From NCBI GenBank assembly GCA_016709315.1, contig JADJMZ010000004.1, positions 1-64,000 on the forward strand: 64,000 nucleotides of DNA, in the 5' to 3' direction. The DNA is from Ignavibacteria bacterium. Lineage in GTDB: Bacteria; Bacteroidota; Ignavibacteria; Tepidaquicellales; Tepidaquicellaceae. The translations under genes were made by a program, and so were the position numbers. Shown here in pieces: positions 28,698-38,111 of this stretch (position 1 is its first letter; every line of letters begins with the position of its first letter). Under the pieces are notes generated by a model that made no database searches, had not been told where the DNA came from, and saw only the letters and a list, made by a program, of their open reading frames with translations.

Positions 28698-30407
28698 ATG
28701 AAATTCTCAGAGATTAAATACATCAGACCTGATGTAGACAAAACCTTAAGTGAGTTTAAAAGACTGATAGAAAAATTCGAGCAGGCTGATTCTGCTGAAG
28801 CGGAAACTGACGTAATAATCAGAATTAACAGACTGCGTGATAATTTTTCATCTATGCAAACCATAGCTTACATCAATTACTCCAATGACACTAACAACAA
28901 AATGTTTGAGGACGAGCAGGATTATTTTGATACCAATGAACCATTTTACGAGGATACCTTAAATGATTATTTCAGAAGTTTATTAAACAGTAAATTCCGT
29001 GAAAAGCTGACTGATAAATTCGGAAAGCATCTTTTTGAAATTGCGGAGATCGCATCAAAGTGTTCGGATCACAGAATAGTCGAAGAAAAGCAGAAGGAGA
29101 ATCATCTGTGCAGTGAATATATGAAGCTTAAGGCAACGGCAAAGATCAGCTTTGATGGAAAGGAAAGAAATCTTCAGGACCTTGAACCATTCATGGAGTC
29201 AACAGACAGGGATGTTCGCATAAAATCTTTTAAGGCATACTGGAAATTTTATTCTGACAATGCAGATGAGCTGAATAATGTTTTTGACAAGCTTGTAAAA
29301 CTCCGCAATGAAATGGGTCAGAAACTGGGTTACAATAATTTTAAAGAACTTGGTTATTCGAGAATGGAGAGACTGGATTATAATGAAGACATGGTAAAAA
29401 ATTTCAGAGAGAGCATTAAGAAATATATTGTACCTCTTTCAATGAAACTCAGGGAAAAGCAGCGTAAAAGACTGAGTCTGGATAAACTTATGGTTTATGA
29501 CCTGTTCATTCAGTTTACTACAGGCAATGCAACTCCAAAAGGAGATCCTGCATGGATAATAGAGAAGAGCAGGCAGATGTTTGATGAATTCTCGGAAAGC
29601 ACTTCTGAGTTTTTCAATTTCATGATTGATAATGAATTAATGGATGTAGTTAACAGAAGCGGAAAGGATCCGGGAGGATTTTGCTCTTACATTCCTGATT
29701 ATAAAAGCCCTTACATATTTTCCAATATGAACGGCACTCACAGCGATGTAAGAATTCTTAATCATGAAGCGGGACACGCCTTTCAGGCATTTCAAAGCAG
29801 GAATTCAGATGTAATTGAATACAGGTCACCTTCTTCGGATGCCTGCGAAATTCATTCGATGAGTATGGAATTTCTGACTTATCCGTGGATGAATATATTT
29901 TTTGAAGAAGATACTGATAAATTCAAATACGAACATCTCATGGATTCAGTTAATTTTCTTCCGTACGGCGTGCTTGTAGATGACTTTCAGCACTGGATCT
30001 ATGAAAATCCTGATGCGCAACCTGAAGAGAGAAATTCAAAGTGGAGGGAGATGGAAAAAGAATATATGCCGCATCTTAATTACGGAGATATTGATTTTCT
30101 TGAAAAAGGCGGAAGGTGGCAGAAGCAGGCGCATATTTATGAAATTCCTTTTTATTACATAGATTATTGTCTGGCAATGGTTTGTGCATTTCAGTTCTGG
30201 AGCAAAGCTATTCATAACGGAACCGGTGATGATTATAAAAATGAAGTTAAGAGATATATTGATCTGTGTAATAATGGAGGCAGCGCTCCTTTTCTCGAAC
30301 TGCTGAAGTCTGCCGGTCTTGAATCTCCTTTCGAAGAAGATGTAATAAAAAAACTTGCAGGAGAGATCGAAAATTATCTGGAGAGTATAGATGATTCAAA
30401 GTTCTGA
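28698..30407 (+). CDS. M3-family oligoendopeptidase, copy 1
   Basis: 569 residues, cytoplasmic (no signal peptide). The zinc site is NHEAGHAFQAF (HEAGH at 356-360), with the third ligand in ACEIHSMSMEF (Glu about 384) and the M3/PepF C-terminal lobe HIYEIPFYYIDYCLA. It would cut oligopeptides. A second full copy lies at 44202 and a 3' fragment at 31850. A run AAGAGGAAAAACAAA just before the ATG provides the ribosome binding site. Confidence 0.9.
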   Translation: MKFSEIKYIRPDVDKTLSEFKRLIEKFEQADSAEAETDVIIRINRLRDNFSSMQTIAYINYSNDTNNKMFEDEQDYFDTNEPFYEDTLNDYFRSLLNSKFREKLTDKFGKHLFEIAEIASKCSDHRIVEEKQKENHLCSEYMKLKATAKISFDGKERNLQDLEPFMESTDRDVRIKSFKAYWKFYSDNADELNNVFDKLVKLRNEMGQKLGYNNFKELGYSRMERLDYNEDMVKNFRESIKKYIVPLSMKLREKQRKRLSLDKLMVYDLFIQFTTGNATPKGDPAWIIEKSRQMFDEFSESTSEFFNFMIDNELMDVVNRSGKDPGGFCSYIPDYKSPYIFSNMNGTHSDVRILNHEAGHAFQAFQSRNSDVIEYRSPSSDACEIHSMSMEFLTYPWMNIFFEEDTDKFKYEHLMDSVNFLPYGVLVDDFQHWIYENPDAQPEERNSKWREMEKEYMPHLNYGDIDFLEKGGRWQKQAHIYEIPFYYIDYCLAMVCAFQFWSKAIHNGTGDDYKNEVKRYIDLCNNGGSAPFLELLKSAGLESPFEEDVIKKLAGEIENYLESIDDSKF

Positions 30408-30449
30408 ATACATTAGAATAAACAAATTTATGTTAAAATTTTTTTATAA

Positions 30450-30625
30450 CCGCGAGGCAGGAGCACTTTTGTCGGGGAGAGCCCTTTGTTTCATCTAATC
30501 ATTGGAAACTATCTTAAATGGGTTCCCGCCAGGAGCAGACTGTCCAAAAACAAAAATATTTGATTTGCCTCGAAGACTCCCGCTTCGCGGTAAAATTACG
30601 TTTTCAGACAGTCTGGAGTACATAG
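30450..30625. repeat. CAGACTGTC-ended inverted repeat, second copy
   Basis: GCAGACTGTCCAAAAACAAA and GTTTTCAGACAGTCTGGAG form the arms, with GCCTCGAAGACTCCCGCTTC inside. The ends match the nested repeat at 8656-8800. A GCGAGGCAGG word lies upstream. Confidence 0.65.
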
Positions 30626-30687
30626 GAATTACAATCCAAGGAGAGTTAGTTTTCAGAAGTCTCTAATCAGATAAAATTGTTTTAAAT

Positions 30688-31446
30688 TTATTCCATGAAC
30701 TTCACTTCACCGGTCGTCATATCATAATAACCTCCCACTATTCTTATTTCTTTTTTAGCAAGCATTTCTTCCAGGACAGGACTTTTTGTTTTTATCATTT
30801 CAATGGCATTCAGAACATTATTTCGACCGACCTCATCTACATAATTTTTATCTTTGGATGTTTTCTCTCCTTTAAAATTCTGAGACTCAGTAACTGCAGG
30901 TTTTATTTTTGAAAGAAGCTCAGTAATGTTTCCGAGTTTAACGTCATCAATAGCTGATTTTACTGCCCCGCAGCTCTGATGTCCAAGCACAAGGATTAGT
31001 TTTGCTCCGGACACTTTGCATCCGTATTCCATACTGCCGAGAATATCTTCATTGACAATATTTCCCGCTACTCTTGCAACAAATAGATCCCCTATTCCTT
31101 TGTCAAATACATCTTCGACCGGGATCCTGCTGTCCAGACATGACAATATGACTGCTTTCGGATATTGTCCGTTTGCGCTGTTCCTTACCATTGCCGAATG
31201 ATCCCTTGCTGTAATCTGATTATTAATAAACCGTTTATTGCCATCTTTAAGACTTTGTAAAACAACATCAGGCGTAAGCGCAGCCTGCTGTTCTGCTGTT
31301 AATACTTTTTCAACAAGCGGAGCAGCTGATTTACTTATTGTATCATTCTTAACTGTAGTTTGTGTGTTCTGGGTTGTTTTATTACATGAAATCAGAGTAG
31401 TTATTAAAAACAGAGCAGTAATAATTGATTTTAATTTAGTTTTCAT
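30688..31446 (-). CDS. Beta-carbonic anhydrase, lipoprotein form, copy 1
   Basis: 252 residues. A lipoprotein signal (ITALFLITTLISC, lipobox Cys21) places it in the envelope. The zinc site is of beta class: CLDSRIPVEDVF (Cys, Asp, Arg) and LGHQSCGAV (His, Cys). It interconverts CO2 and bicarbonate. A paralogue at 37087 is about 85-90% similar by eye in the mature part. An envelope location is uncommon for the beta class, but exported ones exist. Confidence 0.93.
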   Translation of the reverse strand: MKTKLKSIITALFLITTLISCNKTTQNTQTTVKNDTISKSAAPLVEKVLTAEQQAALTPDVVLQSLKDGNKRFINNQITARDHSAMVRNSANGQYPKAVILSCLDSRIPVEDVFDKGIGDLFVARVAGNIVNEDILGSMEYGCKVSGAKLILVLGHQSCGAVKSAIDDVKLGNITELLSKIKPAVTESQNFKGEKTSKDKNYVDEVGRNNVLNAIEMIKTKSPVLEEMLAKKEIRIVGGYYDMTTGEVKFME

Positions 31447-31559
31447 TTTATTGTAATTTAATAAAAAGGGTTTTAATAATTAAATTCATACCTATATAAT
31501 TTTTTAAAGATATATAATTTTACAATTATATTTAATTCACATTCGTCTAAAACGTTGAA

Positions 31560-31849
31560 TGGAAGTTTTGAGACAAACTTCTTCAATTGGTTTCCACCTC
31601 CTTATAATGTAGGGGTAATGTTAAGTGGAGTTGTATGACCTCCCCCTGCCCGCCTTCAGCGGGCTTCCCCCTCCTTGCAAAGGAGGGGGATTAAGGGGGT
31701 GGTCAATTTGCTTTGAGAAAAACTCATCAAATGAGAAAGTTTGGGAGGGATTAAATTTTAAATCTTAGATATTATTGTTCTTAGATTCAAAATTAAAAAG
31801 TTATCTGCTCATTACAAAACGTTTTGGACACCACTGAGATAAAAAAATT
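31560..31849. repeat. Repeat-filled gap (GAGACAA and CCTCCC types)
   Basis: AAGTTTTGAGACAAACTTC near 31569 matches the start of the 6461 repeat. GACCTCCCCCTGCCCGCC to GGAGGGGGATTAAGGGGGTG (31635-31705) is the second copy of the palindromic CCTCCC element. No gene apart from the peptidase fragment that follows. Confidence 0.7.
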
Positions 31850-32035
31850 TATTGTCTTGCACAGGTCTGCGCAATTCAGTTCTGGAGCAAAGCTATTCAT
31901 AACGGATCGGTTGATAATTTCCAGAATGAAGTTAAGAGATACAATGATCTGTGAAATAAGGGAGGCAGTGCGCCTTTTTCCGAGCTTCTTAAGTCTGCCG
32001 GTGAAATTATTTCTGAATTTAAGAATGCTTTTGGA
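31850..32035 (+). pseudogene. 3' fragment of a third M3 oligoendopeptidase
   Basis: In frame from 31850 it reads YCLAQVCAIQFWSKAIHNGS, then NEVKRYNDL, a TGA where Cys is expected, and NKGGSAPFSELLKSAG. This matches the C-terminal 60 residues of the two full-length copies. Nothing of the 5' 500 codons is present. It overlaps the 3' end of the acetyltransferase gene on the other strand. Confidence 0.85.
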
Positions 32036-32585
32036 TTAAATCATAAACCATAAATAAAGCAACTTCATCTTTATTTTCAAGAGGATCATAAAGCGTCATG
32101 TTCATTCCTGTTATTTCAAATCCCTGTTTCTTATAAAACTCTATTGCAGGAACATTTGTATTTTGCGTTTCAAGTTCTATATGCCGGAAGTTTTTCTGAC
32201 GGGATATTTCAATAACTTTTTTAATTAATAATTTACCGGTGCCTTTGCGCCTGTGAGATTCTGAAACAATTAAGTTCTCAATATAAAGAGTATTGTTCCA
32301 TTTTCTTTCTTCGCACAAAATAAATCCTGCGAGTTCATTATCATCATAAGCACCGAATGAAAATCCTTCTGCAATTATTTTTCTGAAGTGGTTAATGTTT
32401 TCGTCAGTCAGTTTCCATGTTTTTACATACGGGACATCAGTTTTTTCTGATTTGAAATTAAATGAAATGCTTTCACGGTCTGAAAATTTTTTAACTTTAT
32501 AAATTTCATTTGAGACATATCCGTAATGCCCAAACTTAAAAAAGTTTTCAAAAGTAGATTCCGTAAGAAGAGTTATGCTTAACAT
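32019..32585 (-). CDS. GNAT-family N-acetyltransferase
   Basis: 188 residues. The acetyl-CoA binding motif A is ENLIVSESHRRKGTGKLLIK, followed by HIELETQNTNVPAIEFYKKQ and a terminal beta bulge (GFEITG). The first 60 residues are family-specific. It transfers an acetyl group from acetyl-CoA to an amine; the acceptor is unknown. Single gene, start at 32585. Confidence 0.88.
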   Translation of the reverse strand: MLSITLLTESTFENFFKFGHYGYVSNEIYKVKKFSDRESISFNFKSEKTDVPYVKTWKLTDENINHFRKIIAEGFSFGAYDDNELAGFILCEERKWNNTLYIENLIVSESHRRKGTGKLLIKKVIEISRQKNFRHIELETQNTNVPAIEFYKKQGFEITGMNMTLYDPLENKDEVALFMVYDLIQKHS

Positions 32586-32687
32586 GTTTTACAATAAAAT
32601 AAGTTTGTTTAACATTAATAGATTCTATAATCTGCTTTAAATGCATTTGAGAGTGTAATCTTAGATTAAGCAGTGAAAGAGAAAAGT

Positions 32688-33017
32688 TTATTTCTTATTC
32701 TGCCATATATTGAATTTTACTCCGAACGGATCTTCTATGTAGCAGTCTTGTCCCAAACCTTTCCACCGTATGATCCTGCAGCCGTTTTCCAAAAGAATTT
32801 TTTTAGCTTCATCAAGATCGTCAACAAACAATTCCAATACCAGTCCGGAAGTCTGATCATCTTTCTGAACAAACATTCTCAACGGATCAGCATCAATTCC
32901 GGCGAAGTCAGACTCATCTGTTCTGTTTCGGAAACCGAGAATTTTTGTATAAAACTCAATTGCTTTTTCCGGTTCAGTTGTCTGAACAGCAATGTTGGTA
33001 CTCATTTTAAATTTCAT
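32688..33017 (-). CDS. VOC/glyoxalase-fold protein
   Basis: 109 residues made of two beta-alpha-beta-beta-beta units. EPEKAIEFYTKILGF marks the first and DDLDEAKKILLENGCR with IEDPFGVKFNIW the second. The family includes glyoxalases, dioxygenases and resistance proteins that bind a metal. One probable metal ligand is the Glu in LVLELFV. The start could be Met 5 (MSTNIAVQ). Confidence 0.85.
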   Translation of the reverse strand: MKFKMSTNIAVQTTEPEKAIEFYTKILGFRNRTDESDFAGIDADPLRMFVQKDDQTSGLVLELFVDDLDEAKKILLENGCRIIRWKGLGQDCYIEDPFGVKFNIWQNKK

Positions 33018-33091
33018 GTTGTATCAGTTTTTTACAAACTCAATTACTGTGAGATCCGCATTAATCAGGTTAAAGTCATTCCGAACAGAAA

Positions 33092-33589
33092 TTACCTCAT
33101 ACTTCCGAATTGCTCAATAATATCTTCATCGGTCTGAGTGTTGTTCTGAATGATGAGATCATAATCAAGCGAAACTTTGGCTGCAAGTTTATTTATCTCA
33201 AGCACCTGATCATCTGATACGGAGATGTGATCAGACTGATCTCTGTCTTTCACTCTTTTAAAACACAAATCCGGAAATGCTGAGATCTTAATTAATTTAA
33301 CTATAAAATCTTTTTTCAGATCAGAGACCATAGTATCGAACTGAGTTGTAATTCCAGTAGATTCAATAGTCAGCTGATCAATGCCCGTTAAAAGTGATCT
33401 TACTTCTTTTTCTACATTTGTGAAACTGGAAGAAATATAATTCTGATCTTTAAGAGGGTCATTCGTTTTTGTTTTTAAAAAAATGTTTTCAACGCGGAGG
33501 AAAGGAATAGAAAGTCTTTCTTAAAGCAGAGTGCGGACATAAGTTTTCCCGCTTCCTTTAAGTCCTGTAAGAATATAAACTGTTTTCAT
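33092..33589 (-). pseudogene. Small P-loop kinase-like protein with in-frame stop
   Basis: From ATG 33589 the frame reads MKTVYILTGLKGSGKTYVRT, a Walker A, then a TAA at 33521-33523, then continues in the same frame (ERLSIPFLRVEN and on) to a natural stop at 33092. The total is about 165 residues, the size of a nucleotide-kinase-like P-loop protein. A CAA to TAA change would explain the stop. Either a recent loss-of-function or a base error; the remaining frame is clean. Confidence 0.6.
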
Positions 33590-33774
33590 AAAATAAAAAA
33601 TTTTAATATCCAGTAAGAATTTTTCTCTTACAGAACAGAATTTAATTACATTTAAAATTAAGAATTAAGATTATCAGAACAATGGATATATAGAAAGGTG
33701 AAAAATCTTTGTTACTTTATAAAGCATACGTATTGAAATATTTAACATTATGCATCCGAAAATTAAATTGTAAT

Positions 33775-34713
33775 TCAGCTGCTGCCGGTTTTGGATTCGA
33801 TTCTTTTTACAACTACGTATGTTAAATATCCGATTAAAACCATAACAATCATGAACAGTAAATATGATACCGGCCAGTCTATATCTTTTGTCATCATGCT
33901 GTACTCAGACATTCCTCCAATGCTTGCTATCACATTAATTGGTAATAAGATGATATTAATAATTGTCAGCTGCTTGATCAGAAAATTCATATTATTGTTT
34001 ACTATTGTACCCCTTGCATCCATCAATCCTCCTAAAACTGTCGAATAAATTTCGGCCTGTCTGTAACACTGATAATTTTCAATTGCTATATCTTCAAGAA
34101 AGTCTATCTGCTTCTCGCCAAAATCGAGTTTTTGAAAATTTCTTTTCATCTTTGATATGATAGTAGTGTTTGCTTCAATTGCATTAAGATAATATACAAG
34201 ACTTTTACTGATTGAAAATAAATTCAACAGATGTTTATTTTCCATAGCTCTTGTAATTTTTGTTTCGAGTTCTTCAGTGATCATATTGATAACACGTAAA
34301 TGCATCATAAAATGAATTATTGCTTCATTAATTAGTTTCAAAAATACTTCCGGAAGAGTCTCAACCCTGTTAAAGAACTTTTCTTCAAATAAGACGATGC
34401 TTTCACCAATTATGATTATCAGCCTTTCCTTGAAATAAAATACACCCACTGTAAACGCTTTAAAAGTAAATTCATCTTTTGATGAATAGTTTTTTGGTTT
34501 TTTGTAAATAATCGCAGCATAAGTATCTTCAAATTCCAGTCTTGAAACTTCATTCGGATCTAAAGCTGATTGAATATTATGCTCATCAATTGAATAAATA
34601 CTGGTAATTTTGTTTTTTTCAATTTCATCCGGATTCTCAAAAACTATGATTGGTGCATCTTCATCTGTAGTTTGAATTATTTTTCCGTCGATAAGATTGT
34701 AATTTAGCTGCAT
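33775..34713 (-). CDS. CorA-family divalent-cation transporter with GMS variant motif
   Basis: 312 residues: an acidic cytoplasmic N-terminal domain, a long helix (about 150-235) and two C-terminal membrane helices. The first helix begins LTIINIILLPINVIASIGGM. Where CorA has the GMN selectivity motif at the pore mouth, this protein reads GGMSEYS, so Asn is Ser. Related subfamilies carry such changes. Mg2+ is the default substrate, but the altered motif leaves it open. It is a single gene. Confidence 0.87.
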   Translation of the reverse strand: MQLNYNLIDGKIIQTTDEDAPIIVFENPDEIEKNKITSIYSIDEHNIQSALDPNEVSRLEFEDTYAAIIYKKPKNYSSKDEFTFKAFTVGVFYFKERLIIIIGESIVLFEEKFFNRVETLPEVFLKLINEAIIHFMMHLRVINMITEELETKITRAMENKHLLNLFSISKSLVYYLNAIEANTTIISKMKRNFQKLDFGEKQIDFLEDIAIENYQCYRQAEIYSTVLGGLMDARGTIVNNNMNFLIKQLTIINIILLPINVIASIGGMSEYSMMTKDIDWPVSYLLFMIVMVLIGYLTYVVVKRIESKTGSS

Positions 34714-34813
34714 TGTATGTATCGGTTATTTGATTGCATTTACAATTATGATTTAATCAAAATAACTACATTCTCCTTAAAATTCGAGTCACACACTTCA
34801 AATAATTGTCTGA

Positions 34814-35761
34814 TTAATCATCATAATCTTCTTTCTTTCCGTCCTGTTTATTATCTCTGTTTTTTTCGCCGGATTTATTATAATCTTTCTCATTATTATT
34901 GCCATTCTGCTCTGATTCATTTTCAGAATTACCGTTTCTCTCAGCATCACCTTTATTACCGCTTTTATGGCAGGATACGCAGTCGTTTATATTCCCGGTG
35001 TTTACTTCATCATGTTCATTCATAATATTACTTTGTGAATGTTCATGACATCCGTAACAGGTGTAAGTACTGAAATTATTATCAGTGTGACACAAATTAC
35101 ATTTTGCATTATGATCCCTGTCCAGCAGGAAAAACGCTGAATGATCAAATGAAGATGGAACCCATTTATTTGTCGTGTGACATTTATTACAGTTTTCATT
35201 AAAAGTCTGATGATAGAGATCATTTGGTTTCTGATGACAGGAAGCGCAGTTGTTTTTATCAGCACCCTGTAACATATTATGATCAAATTTCACTGAAGAC
35301 TTCCAGCCTTCAGTGTTATGACAATTGCTGCAGGTGGAAGATAATTGTTTATGAAGATTATCAGCAGGTCTGTCATGACAACTGTTGCAGTTGCTTATCA
35401 GCTGCCCGGATAATAATGCGTGATTAAAATTACTCAGAGGCGATTCGGGCTTTAATCCATTGTGTTCAGAATGACATGAAGCGCATTTCTGATCTGTGAG
35501 CTTATCATGGAACAATATTTTTTTAGATCCTGAGTTCGGATCATTTAAATTGAGACTGCCTTTTCCTATCTCAGACAGTTTATGACAGGAGATACAATTA
35601 TCATTTGATATCCCCCAAAATGGCTTGTGACATGAATTGCATTTTTCATTGAGGTCCTGATGATTTGCTGAAAGTTCGCCGGGGTTTATCATAGCATGAG
35701 GATACTGGACTATAAGCCAGATGAGTACAACAGTTATAACTAATAACAGTAATGTTTTCAT
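34814..35761 (-). CDS. Ten-heme c-type cytochrome, membrane anchored
   Basis: Start at ATG 35761 (MKTLLLLVITVVLIWLIV), an N-terminal anchor; the frame open further upstream overlaps the next gene. Ten CxxCH motifs: CNSCH, CISCH, CASCH, CNSCH, CSNCH, CASCH, CNKCH, CNLCH, CYGCH and CVSCH, with many distal His. The pattern NHALLSG...CNSCHDRP is typical of cytochrome c3/c7-like repeats. The last 50 residues are Asn/Lys/Glu/Asp-rich and disordered. The gene starts 3 bp from the end of the cytochrome b gene, so the two are translated together. It probably carries electrons from the membrane to periplasmic or external acceptors. Confidence 0.9.
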   Translation of the reverse strand: MKTLLLLVITVVLIWLIVQYPHAMINPGELSANHQDLNEKCNSCHKPFWGISNDNCISCHKLSEIGKGSLNLNDPNSGSKKILFHDKLTDQKCASCHSEHNGLKPESPLSNFNHALLSGQLISNCNSCHDRPADNLHKQLSSTCSNCHNTEGWKSSVKFDHNMLQGADKNNCASCHQKPNDLYHQTFNENCNKCHTTNKWVPSSFDHSAFFLLDRDHNAKCNLCHTDNNFSTYTCYGCHEHSQSNIMNEHDEVNTGNINDCVSCHKSGNKGDAERNGNSENESEQNGNNNEKDYNKSGEKNRDNKQDGKKEDYDD

Positions 35762-35763
35762 GT

Positions 35764-36330
35764 TCAGTACATTATAATTGTAATGATATGCAGAAGTGAT
35801 AAAATACCCATCAGCAAAGTAATCGGCATGTGAACCACTCTCCACTTTTTCATCAGATCAACTGTAATGGAATCAAAGAAAAGTTTTTTCTCAGCTTCGT
35901 CGCTGCTTAAGCCCGAATCAACAAGTTCTTTTCTTCTTCCTTTTAAAGATTCATTTGCTTTCTTCAATAAATATTTACCAACCAATCCGCTTGCAACTGT
36001 AATCAGCATCATTAATACAGCGAGCCATGGCAGAACTGCATTGAAATGAATTCCGGCATGCACAAGAATTAATACAGAACCGGTCCACGCAAGATATTCA
36101 TGAAGCGAAAGCAGATTTTTCGGAGAACCTGATTCTATTATTTTCCTCTTCCGTAAAGAATATATTAAAGAGATGATGATAAGTATTGTTCCTGCATATC
36201 CAAGGTAGAGACCGATTGGTACTAACTCCAGTCTGTGCAATAAATAATCAATTGTTATTGCGGCAATGATCATTATCACGTACCATTGCAAAAAAGGAAG
36301 GACGAATTTAACAAAAAGTGATTTTTTCAC
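35764..36330 (-). CDS. Membrane cytochrome b-like protein
   Basis: 188 residues with about five membrane helices. Histidines suited for heme b lie in SLHEYLAWTG, LVHAGIHF, WRVVHMPI and SLLHIITI. The layout resembles small cytochrome b561 or ferric-reductase-like proteins. A charged loop (KGRRKELVDSGLSSDEAEKK) separates the last two helices. It is encoded directly before the ten-heme cytochrome, so it probably passes electrons from the quinone pool to it. Confidence 0.75.
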   Translation of the reverse strand: MKKSLFVKFVLPFLQWYVIMIIAAITIDYLLHRLELVPIGLYLGYAGTILIIISLIYSLRKRKIIESGSPKNLLSLHEYLAWTGSVLILVHAGIHFNAVLPWLAVLMMLITVASGLVGKYLLKKANESLKGRRKELVDSGLSSDEAEKKLFFDSITVDLMKKWRVVHMPITLLMGILSLLHIITIIMY

Positions 36331-36528
36331 AATTTACTTTTTTGATAAATAAGCAGAAAGATTTATACTTTATAGGCATTAAATAGTATACAATTAAAAG
36401 TTTTATAAATGGATTATTCTTAAACAATCTGAAGCATAACAAATGCGGGGTAATAATATCCTGATGATTTACTCAGTTTTGAAAGCCGGTAAATTCGATT
36501 GGATGGTTAAAACAAGTGTAAACTCAAC

Positions 36529-36939
36529 TTATACATTTTTGATCTGGTTTAATAATCCAAACATATCCACTTCATTCCAGTGTGAAACAATCTTATCATT
36601 TTTAATTTCATATATGTCTATACCTTTGAGTGAAACACAATTCAGTGTCGGCCGAATGTTCAGGAAAATTCCTTTATGTGTTCCGGTCATTTTCCATCTT
36701 GCAGCAGCTTTATTTTCATCTGCAATAATGTCCTGAAGTTCATACACTGCATCCGGAAAAGCGATGAATAACATCTCCAGTCTTTCTTTCACTCCATTCA
36801 GTCCCTGTGACTGTTTATCCATCAGATCCTGCTCTGTATAATCTTCTATGATAATTTGATTAATGGAATCGGGATTGTTCCTGTTCAGTACATCATTAAA
36901 AAGACGTTTGATCAGAATTTTGTTAGACTCCGCAGACAT
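36529..36939 (-). CDS. SnoaL-like/ester cyclase-family protein
   Basis: 136 residues of the NTF2-like fold: NKILIKRLFNDVLNRNNPDS, IIEDYTEQD, GLNGVKERLEMLFIAFPDAV and AARWKMTGTHKGIF are the usual SnoaL signposts. Members are polyketide cyclases or have no known reaction. Single gene; no polyketide genes nearby, so a general small-molecule role is more likely. Confidence 0.85.
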   Translation of the reverse strand: MSAESNKILIKRLFNDVLNRNNPDSINQIIIEDYTEQDLMDKQSQGLNGVKERLEMLFIAFPDAVYELQDIIADENKAAARWKMTGTHKGIFLNIRPTLNCVSLKGIDIYEIKNDKIVSHWNEVDMFGLLNQIKNV

Positions 36940-37086
36940 TTTATAAATTGTAAAAGTTCATTTTTAATATCACAAGTAATGCAATAAATTTAAAATCCGC
37001 AATGAAGTTTTATTGAATTGTAAAGAAACTAATTTCATTAATAACAGAATTATTTTCAGACAGCAGATATATTTTTTGTACTGAAT

Positions 37087-37823
37087 TTATTCAATAAATT
37101 TCACTTCACCTGTTTCCATATAATAATAACCTCCTGCTATTCTGATCTCATTTTTATCAAGCATTTCTTTAAGGACAGGGCTTTTTGTTTTTATCGTTTC
37201 AATAGAATTCCGAACGTTTCTGTAACCAACCTCATCTACATAATTCTTATCTTTCGATGTTTTCTCTCCTTTATAATTCTGCGACTTATTTAGAGCAGGT
37301 TTTATTTTAGCAAGCAGCTTAGTAATATTTCCGAGTTTCACATCATCAATGGCTGATATTATTGCGCCGCAGCTCTGATGCCCAAGTACAAGGATCAGTT
37401 TTGCTCCGGACACTTTGCATCCGTATTCCATACTGCCGAGAATATCTTCATTGATAATGCTTCCGGCTACTCTTGCAACAAATATATCCCCTATTCCATT
37501 GTCAAATACATCTTCAACAGGAATACGGCTGTCGAGGCATGACAAAATGACCGCTTTCGGATATTGACCGTTTGCGCTGTTCCTTACCATTGCTGAATAA
37601 TCCCTTGCCGTAATCTGATTATTCATAAACCGTTTATTACCATCTTTGAGACTTTGTAAAACAATATCAGGAGTAAGTGCAGCCTGCTCTTCTGCTGTTA
37701 ATACTTTCTCAACAAGCGGGACAGTTGATTTAGTGACTGTATTTTTTTTAATAGAGGTTTGTGAGTTTTGACCGGCTGTTTTGTTCATGAAGTATAAGCA
37801 GTAATTAATAATTTTGTTTTCAT
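37087..37823 (-). CDS. Beta-carbonic anhydrase, copy 2 (damaged signal region)
   Basis: The mature part matches copy 1 almost throughout, with the zinc motifs CLDSRIPVEDVF and LGHQSCGA. From ATG 37823 the signal reads MKTKLLITAYTS, then a frame break; adding one T in TCATGAAC gives SCNKTAGQ, a lipobox-like Cys, but the hydrophobic stretch is far shorter than in copy 1. Without the repair translation would start at 37788 and give a cytoplasmic enzyme. Whether it is exported is uncertain. Confidence 0.85.
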
Positions 37824-37944
37824 TTATTAAAATTATTATTTTATAATTTAATATTTAATACATAACAGAAGTTAAGCAAATAATTATTTTCCCGATTTTT
37901 ATTTTTATCAATAAGAAAAGTAATAGTTATTATAAAAGCAGCTC

Positions 37945-38022
37945 AGTTATCGACCTCCCCCTGCCCGCCTTCGGCGAGGCAAGCCCCCTCCTTAGCAAGG
38001 AGGGGGTTGGGGGTGGTCTTGA
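37945..38022. repeat. GACCTCCCC palindromic repeat, copy 3
   Basis: ATCGACCTCCCCCTGCCCGC, CTTCGGCGAGGCAAGC, CCCTCCTTAGCAAGGAGGGG and GGGGGTGGTC. It combines the CCTCCC hairpin with the GCGAGGCAAGC word of the other repeat family, so the two families are assembled from shared modules. Confidence 0.75.
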
Positions 38023-38111
38023 ATTGAACTACTATCTTTTGCGTAACTTAAATTCTTAAGTATTAATCTTTTAAAAAAATTTAATCGTTCCCTAATTCAC
38101 AATATTATCAT

